The position numbers were made by a program, and so were the translations under genes. The notes beneath the pieces are model-generated. The model was given only the letters and a program-made list of their open reading frames with translations, was not told the DNA's origin and did no database searches. This document shows, piece after piece, positions 16,606 to 23,670 of a stretch of 38,405 nucleotides of DNA. This DNA comes from an uncultured Ruminococcus sp. Lineage in GTDB: Bacteria > Bacillota > Clostridia > RUG12999. Within the stretch, counting starts at the first letter, position 1; every line of letters starts with the position of its first letter. Location: NCBI GenBank assembly GCA_902784805.1, contig CACZWD010000007.1, positions 1 to 38,405 of the forward strand, written 5' to 3'.

Positions 16606-16694
16606 TGGCGGAGAGGGTGGGATTCGAACCCACGGCCCTCAGGGGGTATCGTGATTTCGAGTCACGTCCGTTATGACCACTTCGATACCTCTCC
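16606..16694 (-). tRNA. tRNA-Ser (anticodon CGA)
   Basis: Minus-strand class II tRNA: acceptor GGAGAGG/CCTCTCC, anticodon stem CGTGA/TCACG with loop CTCGAAA (anticodon CGA, reads UCG), a long variable arm, T-arm GTGGG-TTCGAAT-CCCAC, and encoded CCA. 89 nt including CCA. Confidence 0.95.
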
Positions 16695-16783
16695 ATATTG
16701 ATTTATTTATGTGACTTAAATATTATACTGCATTTTAATAAAAATGTCAAGGGGGAAATAACGTTTTTGTAAATATAAATACA

Positions 16784-16826
16784 TAAAAAAACCCGCAATG
16801 ATGCTTTTTAAAACTGTCATTGCAGG
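16784..16826 (-). terminator. terminator of infC-rpmI-rplT
   Basis: On the minus strand TGCAATGA pairs with TCATTGCG across a 15-nt loop (16792-16826) and is followed by TTTTTTT (16784-16790). Confidence 0.82.
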
Positions 16827-16845
16827 CTTTTTGTATTTAAGCTGT

Positions 16846-17199
16846 TTAAAGGGCTTTTTTAGCCGCTTCTGCAAGTGCCGAAAAAGCTGACGGGTCATTT
16901 ATTGCCATTTCGGAAATTGCTTTTCTGTTAAGCGTAATACCTGCATTTTTAAGTCCATGCATAAACGTTGAATAATTCATACCGTTTATTTTTGCGGCAG
17001 CGCTTATACGAGTTATCCAAAGCCTTCTGAAATTTCTTTTTTTCTGTTTGCGTCCTATATATGAATATACAAGCGATTTCATTACAGCTTCATTGGCTGT
17101 TCTGAAAAGTTTGGATTTGCCGCCGAAATAACCTTTGGCAAGCTTTAATATTTTTTTATGTCTTCTTCTTGTTGTAACCGCGCCTTTAACTCTGGCCAT
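16846..17199 (-). CDS. rplT: 50S ribosomal protein L20
   Basis: Early-assembly 23S rRNA-binding protein. The 117 residues begin [20 protein letters not shown] and include [13 protein letters not shown] and [19 protein letters not shown], an almost consensus L20. It is the last gene of the operon; in Firmicutes L20 commonly binds the leader of this operon to repress it. Confidence 0.98.
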   Translation of the reverse strand: MARVKGAVTTRRRHKKILKLAKGYFGGKSKLFRTANEAVMKSLVYSYIGRKQKKRNFRRLWITRISAAAKINGMNYSTFMHGLKNAGITLNRKAISEMAINDPSAFSALAEAAKKAL

Positions 17200-17219
17200 T
17201 TAATCTCAACCTCCTATGT

Positions 17220-17417
17220 TTATTTATACGGAATTAACTTTTTAATTACGGCTGCGTTTGCGGGAACCGCATAGCTCTGCTTTCTGAGACCGCGTTTTCT
17301 CTTTGTGGTTTTCTTTGTAAGAATATGACGTCTTCCGGCGTGATTCTTTTTTACTTTACCGTTTTTGGTGAGATTAAATCTCTTGGCAGCGCCTCTGTGT
17401 GTCTTTATTTTTGGCAT
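17220..17417 (-). CDS. rpmI: 50S ribosomal protein L35
   Basis: A 65-residue, highly basic ribosomal protein: [20 protein letters not shown] and the [16 protein letters not shown] motif are diagnostic. It lies between infC and rplT, the near-universal order. Confidence 0.98.
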   Translation of the reverse strand: MPKIKTHRGAAKRFNLTKNGKVKKNHAGRRHILTKKTTKRKRGLRKQSYAVPANAAVIKKLIPYK

Positions 17418-17491
17418 ACTTTTCTCTCCTCTCAGAAAATTGTTATTATTTGAGTTTCAGAAAACAATTCTGTATTCTGTAAATCATAAAC

Positions 17492-18001
17492 CTATTGTTT
17501 CGGGGTAAGAAACATTACCATGCTTCTTCCTTCCATTTTCGCTTGCTTGTCAACATTTGCTTCATTTTCAAAATTGGCGGCAAATTTATCAAGCAGCGGA
17601 GCACCGATTTCGGTGTGCGCAAGCTCACGACCTCTGAAACGAAGTGATACCTTAACCTTGTCGCCTGCGGCAATAAATTTTTTGGCTTGTCTTACCTTCG
17701 TTTCAAAATCTCCGACATCAATTGACGGGGTAAGCCTTACTTCTTTAACGCTTACCACTTTTTGGTTTTTACGGGTTTCCTTTTCGCGTTTTGCACGGTC
17801 AAACCTGTACTTTCCGTAATCCATAATTTTGCATACAGGCGGAACAGCCTGTGGAGCAATTTCTACAAGGTCAAGATTTTTTTCGTCCGCAATACGCATA
17901 GCTTCTTTAAGCGGCAAAATACCCAGCTGACTGCCGTCGCTATCGACAACCCTGATTTCCTTGTGTCTGATTTCATCGTTAATTAAAAGCTCCTTTGCTA
18001 T
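17492..18001 (-). CDS. infC: translation initiation factor IF-3, AUA start
   Basis: Keeps ribosomal subunits apart and proofreads start codons. Hallmarks: INDEIRHKEIRVV at the N-terminus, MDYGKYRFDRAKREKE in the linker, and the C-terminal KVKVSLRFRGRELAHTEIG. I place the start at ATA 18001, giving MAKELLINDEIR (169 residues), because GGAGGTG (18008-18014) lies 8 nt upstream. The in-frame TTG (18016) and GTG (18010) overlap that ribosome site and cannot use it. Non-AUG starts on infC are known to let IF3 limit its own synthesis. The gene sits behind an attenuated leader. Confidence 0.9.
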   Translation of the reverse strand: MAKELLINDEIRHKEIRVVDSDGSQLGILPLKEAMRIADEKNLDLVEIAPQAVPPVCKIMDYGKYRFDRAKREKETRKNQKVVSVKEVRLTPSIDVGDFETKVRQAKKFIAAGDKVKVSLRFRGRELAHTEIGAPLLDKFAANFENEANVDKQAKMEGRSMVMFLTPKQ

Positions 18002-18014
18002 GTTTAACACCTCC

Positions 18015-18048
18015 AAAAAAAATTGAGTCGGATATATTTCCGCCTCAA
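18015..18048 (-). terminator. infC leader attenuator
   Basis: Minus-strand hairpin TTGAG-G-CGGA / TCCG-A-CTCAA followed by eight T residues, ending directly at the infC ribosome site. A terminator here means that most transcripts can be stopped before infC. Confidence 0.82.
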
Positions 18049-18150
18049 AATACCAAAAACATTACAGCAACACTGTAATATTTGAAAAGTATTTGCCATC
18101 CGCTTGTGTTTACGGTAGGCGAGAAGCGAAAACTTCTGCTTGTTAATTCT
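18049..18150 (-). promoter_or_regulatory. infC-rpmI-rplT leader RNA, probably the L20 leader type
   Basis: About 140 nt of leader contain a hairpin AGAAG-TTTTCG-CTTCT, a conserved-looking stretch CGCCTACCGT, a second hairpin ATTACAG-TGTTG-CTGTAAT and then the attenuator. This order and operon match the Firmicute L20 leader, in which L20 binding promotes termination. The assignment rests on context and shape; I could not align it to the family model. Confidence 0.65.
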
Positions 18151-18155
18151 TTTCT

Positions 18156-18184
18156 ATTATAGCATATTTTTTTTTGTTTGTCAA
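18156..18184 (-). promoter_or_regulatory. infC operon promoter
   Basis: Minus-strand full consensus: TTGACA (18179-18184), 17-nt spacer, TATAAT (18156-18161), as expected for a translation operon. Confidence 0.92.
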
Positions 18185-18251
18185 GAGTTAAACGCCGATA
18201 ATTTTTATAATATATTAAAAAAATACGGTAAAATTTTGTAAAAAATGACGG

Positions 18252-18280
18252 TTGAATTGTAAAAACAAATATGATATTAT
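18252..18280 (+). promoter_or_regulatory. promoter of the lysine-riboswitch transcript
   Basis: TTGAAT (18252-18257), 17-nt spacer, TATTAT (18275-18280). The start site would be about 18287, just before the riboswitch P1 stem. Confidence 0.75.
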
Positions 18281-18292
18281 AAATAAGAAAAA

Positions 18293-18464
18293 GTCATCGC
18301 AATTAGAGGCGCACAATTCAACAGTAACCGCTTTTTTACGGGCAAACGAGGGCGGCGAAAGGGGAGAGTGCCGAGGCACGGTTTTTTGCCCGGAAAAGCC
18401 GCCGCCGGGGTAATACAGAATATGTATTACACTGTCACTTTTTTAGTGGAGAGCTATTGCAGAC
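18293..18464 (+). promoter_or_regulatory. lysine riboswitch (L-box)
   Basis: L-box signatures occur in order: AGAGGCGC and ACAGTAACC near the 5' end, GGCGGCGAAAGGGGAGAG then TGCCGAGGCAC (about 18352-18380), a GTAATAC/GTATTAC hairpin (about 18410-18430), a CACTTTTTTAGTG hairpin, and the 3' core GGAGAGCTATTGCAGAC. P1 forms from GTC..GCAAT (18293-18303) and ATTGC.GAC (18456-18464). The family binds L-lysine and lowers downstream expression. Confidence 0.92.
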
Positions 18465-18479
18465 AAAATTGTGCTTCAT

Positions 18480-18517
18480 AAAGTCACGGTTTGCAGTAGT
18501 GCATGCCGTGACTTTTT
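18480..18517 (+). terminator. riboswitch-controlled terminator
   Basis: AAAGTCACGG (18480-18489) pairs with CCGTGACTTT (18505-18514), ending in TTTTT. The loop contains TGCAGTAG (18492-18499), which can pair over 8 bp with CTATTGCA from the 3' side of riboswitch P1. Lysine-bound P1 would prevent that antiterminator, so lysine should turn the gene off. Confidence 0.88.
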
Positions 18518-18544
18518 AAAAATTTTATTTAAGGAGAGTTTTGT

Positions 18545-20149
18545 ATGAAAAACTTTAAAAAAGCATTTACCGCTGTAACTTTTCTGACGGTAATGTTTAT
18601 GCTGGCAATGACGCTTTGCTGCTTTGCCGAAGGTGAAGCCGAAACGCCGAAAATGTACGCGACCTTCTGGGCGCTTATTCCTCCGATTATCGCAATTGGG
18701 CTTGCGCTTATCACAAAAGAAGTTTATTCTTCTCTTTTTGTGGGTATTGTTGTGGGCGCGCTTTTCGCGGCTGATTTCGCTCCCGTTTCCGCAATGGATA
18801 AGCTTGTTGAGGACGGACTTATGGCGGCGGTTGCGGATACTGCGGGTATTTTTATTTTCCTTGTTATTCTCGGCGTAATCGTTGCTCTTGTCAATAAAGC
18901 GGGCGGCAGCGCTGCTTTTGGTAAATGGGCAAAGAAAAACATCAAAACAAGACCGGGCGCTATGCTTGCAACCTTTGTTCTCGGTGTTCTTATTTTTATT
19001 GACGACTATTTCAACTGTCTTACAGTGGGCTCGGTAATGCGTCCCGTAACGGACAGCCATAAAATTTCAAGAGCAAAGCTGGCGTTTTTAATTGACGCGA
19101 CAGCTGCTCCCATATGTATGATAGCTCCCATTTCTTCATGGGCTGCGGCTGTTTCAAGCTACGCGCCCGAAGGAAAAGGTATCGCGCTTTTCATAAAAGC
19201 AATTCCGTTCAATTTTTACTCGCTTCTTACACTTGTTTTTGTAATTGCTATTTCTCTTATGCAGTTTGATTACGGTCCGATGAAGCTCCATGAACAGAAC
19301 GCTAAAAACAAAGGTGACCTTTACACCTGCGGCGATAAAGCTGAAGTACCCGATGAAGCGCCGTCCTCAAAGGGTAAGGTTATTGACCTTGTTCTTCCGA
19401 TACTTGTTCTTATCATTGTTTGCGTTATAGCGCTTATCTATAACGGCGGTTTCTTTGACGGAGCAAGCTTTGTGGATGCTTTCAGTGATACGGACGCGAC
19501 TGTAGGTCTTCCCTGGGGCGCTCTTATCGCTCTTGTACTCACAATCATTTATCTTGTTGCAAGAAGGGTTGTAAGCTTTAAAGAAGCTATGGAATGTATT
19601 CCGAAAGGCTTTAACGCAATGGTACCCGCAATACTCATTCTTACCTTTGCGACAACGCTTAAAAATATGACAGGGCTTCTCGGCGCTGCCGATTATGTTG
19701 ACGGCGTTATGAAAAACGCGGCTACAGGTCTTGCAAGCTTCCTTCCGGCTGTTATATTCCTTGTTGCGTGCCTTCTTTCTTTCGCGACAGGTACTTCCTG
19801 GGGAACATTCGGTATTCTTATTCCGATTGTAACAGCTATGTTCCCGCCCGAAAATCCGCTTTTCATAATCGGTATGTCGGCTTGTCTTGCAGGCGCGGTT
19901 TGCGGAGACCATTGTTCACCGATTTCCGATACAACAATTATGTCGTCCGCAGGCGGACAGTGTAACCACATAAACCACGTTTCAACTCAGCTTCCCTATG
20001 CAATTACGGTTGCGGCTGTTTCGTTTGTTTCGTACATAATTTCAGGTTTTGTACAGAATGTTTGGATTTGTCTTCCGATAGCGATTATACTTATGATTGC
20101 GACACTATTTGTAATTAAAGCCGTTACTGCGGATAAAAAACAGGCTTGA
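18545..20149 (+). CDS. NhaC-family transporter, predicted lysine carrier (LysW type)
   Basis: A 534-residue cation/amino-acid antiporter-family protein with about a dozen membrane helices and a signal-like hydrophobic N-terminus (residues 9-28). Family features include FIDDYFNCLTVGSVMRP with buried acidic residues (about residues 157-173), ATAAPICMIAPISSWAA, the later ATGTSWGTFGILIPI and GDHCSPISDTTIMSS. The sequence alone would suggest a Na+/H+ antiporter, but the lysine riboswitch in front and the known L-box-linked NhaC subgroup argue for lysine uptake. The start ATG follows AAGGAG by 8 nt. It is a single-gene unit. Confidence 0.82.
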   Translation: MKNFKKAFTAVTFLTVMFMLAMTLCCFAEGEAETPKMYATFWALIPPIIAIGLALITKEVYSSLFVGIVVGALFAADFAPVSAMDKLVEDGLMAAVADTAGIFIFLVILGVIVALVNKAGGSAAFGKWAKKNIKTRPGAMLATFVLGVLIFIDDYFNCLTVGSVMRPVTDSHKISRAKLAFLIDATAAPICMIAPISSWAAAVSSYAPEGKGIALFIKAIPFNFYSLLTLVFVIAISLMQFDYGPMKLHEQNAKNKGDLYTCGDKAEVPDEAPSSKGKVIDLVLPILVLIIVCVIALIYNGGFFDGASFVDAFSDTDATVGLPWGALIALVLTIIYLVARRVVSFKEAMECIPKGFNAMVPAILILTFATTLKNMTGLLGAADYVDGVMKNAATGLASFLPAVIFLVACLLSFATGTSWGTFGILIPIVTAMFPPENPLFIIGMSACLAGAVCGDHCSPISDTTIMSSAGGQCNHINHVSTQLPYAITVAAVSFVSYIISGFVQNVWICLPIAIILMIATLFVIKAVTADKKQA

Positions 20150-20168
20150 AAAATAGGCTGAATATTGC

Positions 20169-20198
20169 GAGGTCCTGCAAAAATGCAGGACCTCTTTT
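20169..20198 (+). terminator. terminator of the lysine carrier gene
   Basis: GAGGTCCTGCA (20169-20179) pairs perfectly with TGCAGGACCTC (20184-20194) over an AAAA loop, then TTTT. Confidence 0.88.
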
Positions 20199-20205
20199 AA
20201 ATAAT

Positions 20206-23200
20206 TTAAACAGGTGTTTTTTCTTTATTTTTAACTTTTTTTCCGACTTTCAAAACCGATGAAAAAATTAAAATAATTATTATAATAAAGGTAAGCTTGC
20301 CGGGCTTTACTCCGGCGGGAGACACACCGAAAACCGTACTTCCTTTTGTTCCTTTGAATACCAGATATTTACCGTCTTTTTTGCAGCTTGTTCTTACGTA
20401 TTTTCCGTCTTTAAGCACATATACAGCCTGCTCAAACCGCATATTATCGGAGGGAAGATAGTGAATTGTCATTTCACCGCCGTCCGGAGCGTCTGAGACG
20501 GTAACTTTCCAATTTTCCTCACGTTTGCCCGAAAACCGCTTTGTTTTTTCTTTCTCTATTTTTGCGGTCGTTTCTTCGGTATATTTCCCTTCGCAAAGCG
20601 CTATGGGAAGCCCCGATTTTCGGGTTTTGTCGGTTTCGACAGAAGTGACATACGGAACATAAACCGCGGTTGCGGTTATATCACGTGACAGATTTTCAAA
20701 GCTTTCTGTATCCCATTTGGCGTAATATCCTTCTCTTTCGGGGATAGAAGGTATATCTTTTAAGGTTTCACCATAGCCAAAGCTCATTTCCTTAATGGTT
20801 TTTCCGTCTATTATAAATTTAGCGGTAAATTTATCGAAAATGTCTCCGTTTTCGGTTTCTTTAATGAAATCAACGCTGCCTTCTTCGGCAATTCCGCTGT
20901 AGCTTGTGCCGTCAACAGCGCCGGTAATGTTTCCGGCATAGAAATTTGAACGGCAAAGACCTTCGGTATTTCCGGCAACACCTCCCGAAAACTCATCACT
21001 TTTATCTATTGTTACAACCGCGCCGCAATCATAAATATGGTTGGCATTTCCGGCAATTCCTCCGACATAATCATCACCCGAAAGAGAAACCCTTGCAGTA
21101 CAGTTTTTAATTGTGGTTTTGCAGTCGCCGGCAATACCGCCGACGTAATCGCCTGTTTTACTCTCGATATATCCGCCCGAAGCGCAGTTTATAATACAGC
21201 CGAGCTTCATTTGTCCCGCAATACCGCCCACACAATTCTTTTTTGATTTAATATTCGCGCTGTTGCGGCATTGTCTTACAACGGCTCTTGTTTTATAAAT
21301 AAAATCAAATGAGCGTTTTCCGTTACGTGAAATATCGTCCTCGGGGTCAAAATCATACTCAATCGCGAGCGAGCCCACAATTCCGCCGACGTTTATATCG
21401 CCGTCAATATCGCCGTCATTTTTACAGCCAGTTATTTTGCCTGTTGTCTGCGCCGCGGTATCTTCTTCCGAAATATCCATAGTAAGGTCGTCGATTGTTT
21501 TTTCCGTAACATCAGTCGTTGCGCTTTCAATAACGGAGGATAAGCTGTCGAGGACTTTGAAAAGCTGAGTGTTTACATTTCCGAGAGTTCCTCCTATGCC
21601 TCCGAGAGTTCCGCTTGCGTAGTTGTTCAGCGCCTCAAACGAATCGGTTATTCCCGAAATACTGCCCGATAGAGCGTCTTTTGTTTCGTACATTTCGGAA
21701 GGAAATCTTTCAATATTTATAATCGGATTTGCGTTAAATTCAATAATACTGCCGTTCAGTTCATCAAACATTTTTCCGAGAGATAATAAAATGCCCGTTA
21801 TACTTTCCGCATTTTTTTGTATTTTGGTTCCGGCGTCGTCAAGAGTTAAACCCTTTGTGTCAATATTGAAGCCGTCAAAAGCTGTTTCAAGACTGTTAAC
21901 CGCGTCACGCAGATTTCTTGTGGAATCGGCAGCATAGCCCGCCGCCGTGGCAAGCTTATCGACTCCTGAGGCAATATCTCCGCCGTCAATGGCTTTAAGC
22001 GCGGAATTAAGCTGTTCAAATGCGGTTTTAAGCTGTTCGTAATCATTTTTTGTTCCCGCTGAAATTTCACTGACAGAAGTAAAGGTTTTTTCAAGAGAAG
22101 AAATCAAGGCGGAAATATCGCTGTCTGCCGGTATTTTGCCGCTTGCTGTTCCTGCGCTGATTTTTGCAAGCTCCGAAGCGGTTTCTTTTGCGGCGCTGCT
22201 TACGTCATTTGCGCCCTTAATCATATTATCGAGTGATTTTTTTATATTGTCAATCGCTTTGCTTGCGGCGTTAATATTTGCCGTAAAGGTTTTAAGATCT
22301 CTTGCGGAGCTGCGAAGCGATGATGCCGCGGCGTTTAAATCTCTTGTTGCTTCTTTAAGCTTATCGGCGGATTTTTTAAGTCCCGGGCTGTTTACTTCAC
22401 CCGAAACGGAGCTTACAGCATCGTTATATTCATCGGCGGCTTTAACAAGGTCTCCCGCAACATCATTTACTGTCTCGGCAGAGTTTTCGTCAATATATCC
22501 GTATTTGCCCATGGTATCCGTAACACTGCCGATAAGAGAGGTGATTTTCGCGCTTGTATCGGTAATATTATCCGCGTTGGTTTCAAGATTGCCGTTTACC
22601 ATATCGACAAGAGTGTCTGTAAGCTCGATTGCCGTGTTCGTCTGCGTTTTTATGCCGCTAAGTCTTGCCGAAACACCGCTTCGCATTGAGTCGGACTCGC
22701 CTATAAGCTCATCAATCATTTTTTCAAGAGTATTTAAGTCATCGCTTAAAGAAAGCACCGAGCTTTCGGAATATTGCAACACGGTAAACGGCTCAAGCTG
22801 TCCGACAATGCCGCCGACATCTTTTCGTCCGTAAACCTCGCCGTAATTCTTACAGCCCGAAAGATACCCGTTTTGCCTGCCCGCAATACCTCCCACGTTG
22901 TATCCGACGTGAACATATCCCACAGTTCCCCTGTTTTCACAGCTTTCCGTAATTCCGGACGAAAAACCGCTGATTCCGCCGATATCGGTTATTTCAACGG
23001 TGTTTTCCGTTGATATAATATTACTGAGGTCAATATTTTCAATATCGAAGGTTGTTTTCTCGATTTTTGTATTTACCTTGCTTTTGTTTACGCAGCTTAC
23101 TACTGTACCGAGATTCCTGCCCGTAATACCGCCGACATAGTGTTTGCCGTATATGCTGCCCTCCGAGGTACAACCCGAAATTGTGCCTTCGTTTTGTCCG

Positions 23201-23670
23201 GCAATGCCGCCTATATAGCTTAAACCTTTTATTTCTCCTTTGAATTTGCAGTTTGTAATTGTTCCGCTGTTGATTCCGGCAACAGCGCCTATTTTTGAAC
23301 TGCTTCCGCCGGGAATCAGAGTGGTTTCAACTGTAAGATTTTTAATTACAGCGCCGGCTGAAACATTTCTGAAAAGCCCTGTTTTTGAAGCGTTTTTATA
23401 GCTTACGACGCCGCTTACGGTATGATTGTTTCCGTCAAACGTTCCGCTGAAAACAGGTACGGGTAAAAAGCCGGAAAGCTTAATATCTTTTGTAAGTAAA
23501 AATGTTTTCCCTGCCGAATAGCTGTCAAGTGTGCAGTTTTTGACGAACGCTTTAAAATCATCGGCAGAGCGCAGATAAACGGTGTTTGTATCCGCAATCG
23601 TGAAAAGGGGAAGTGAGAGAATTAAAGACAAAAGTAAAAATACATTAATTTTTTTAATTATTGTTTTCAT
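20206..23670 (-). CDS. giant surface protein: GLUG repeats, long coiled coil, GLUG repeats, C-terminal anchor
   Basis: About 1154 residues from the ATG at 23670 (AAGGAGG 9 nt upstream). Residues 1-26 are a signal peptide. Residues 85-300 carry GLUG-type beta-helix repeats (YIGGIAGQN, YVGGITGRN, NVGGIAGRQ, DVGGIVGQL). Residues about 305-730 form a long Ala/Ser/Lys/Leu/Asp helical stalk, probably coiled coil. A second GLUG block runs about 735-925 (NVGGIVGSL, YVGGIAGDC, YVGGIAGNA). An InlB-like FIIDGKTIKEMSFGYGETL follows near 950, and a helix LTFIIIIILIFSSVL with a basic tail ends the protein, so it is probably membrane-anchored and faces outward. It overlaps the MMPL gene by 17 nt, pointing to a shared role. 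Function unknown. Confidence 0.8.
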   Translation of the reverse strand: MKTIIKKINVFLLLSLILSLPLFTIADTNTVYLRSADDFKAFVKNCTLDSYSAGKTFLLTKDIKLSGFLPVPVFSGTFDGNNHTVSGVVSYKNASKTGLFRNVSAGAVIKNLTVETTLIPGGSSSKIGAVAGINSGTITNCKFKGEIKGLSYIGGIAGQNEGTISGCTSEGSIYGKHYVGGITGRNLGTVVSCVNKSKVNTKIEKTTFDIENIDLSNIISTENTVEITDIGGISGFSSGITESCENRGTVGYVHVGYNVGGIAGRQNGYLSGCKNYGEVYGRKDVGGIVGQLEPFTVLQYSESSVLSLSDDLNTLEKMIDELIGESDSMRSGVSARLSGIKTQTNTAIELTDTLVDMVNGNLETNADNITDTSAKITSLIGSVTDTMGKYGYIDENSAETVNDVAGDLVKAADEYNDAVSSVSGEVNSPGLKKSADKLKEATRDLNAAASSLRSSARDLKTFTANINAASKAIDNIKKSLDNMIKGANDVSSAAKETASELAKISAGTASGKIPADSDISALISSLEKTFTSVSEISAGTKNDYEQLKTAFEQLNSALKAIDGGDIASGVDKLATAAGYAADSTRNLRDAVNSLETAFDGFNIDTKGLTLDDAGTKIQKNAESITGILLSLGKMFDELNGSIIEFNANPIINIERFPSEMYETKDALSGSISGITDSFEALNNYASGTLGGIGGTLGNVNTQLFKVLDSLSSVIESATTDVTEKTIDDLTMDISEEDTAAQTTGKITGCKNDGDIDGDINVGGIVGSLAIEYDFDPEDDISRNGKRSFDFIYKTRAVVRQCRNSANIKSKKNCVGGIAGQMKLGCIINCASGGYIESKTGDYVGGIAGDCKTTIKNCTARVSLSGDDYVGGIAGNANHIYDCGAVVTIDKSDEFSGGVAGNTEGLCRSNFYAGNITGAVDGTSYSGIAEEGSVDFIKETENGDIFDKFTAKFIIDGKTIKEMSFGYGETLKDIPSIPEREGYYAKWDTESFENLSRDITATAVYVPYVTSVETDKTRKSGLPIALCEGKYTEETTAKIEKEKTKRFSGKREENWKVTVSDAPDGGEMTIHYLPSDNMRFEQAVYVLKDGKYVRTSCKKDGKYLVFKGTKGSTVFGVSPAGVKPGKLTFIIIIILIFSSVLKVGKKVKNKEKTPV

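Noticed and set aside
14843..16694. Phage attachment repeats at tRNA-Arg and tRNA-Ser
   Set aside because: I searched for a second copy of either tRNA 3' end within the window and saw none; no integrase is present.
18049..18150. T-box or amino-acid riboswitch before infC
   Set aside because: No specifier loop or AGGGTGG-type box; position and operon fit the ribosomal-protein leader better.
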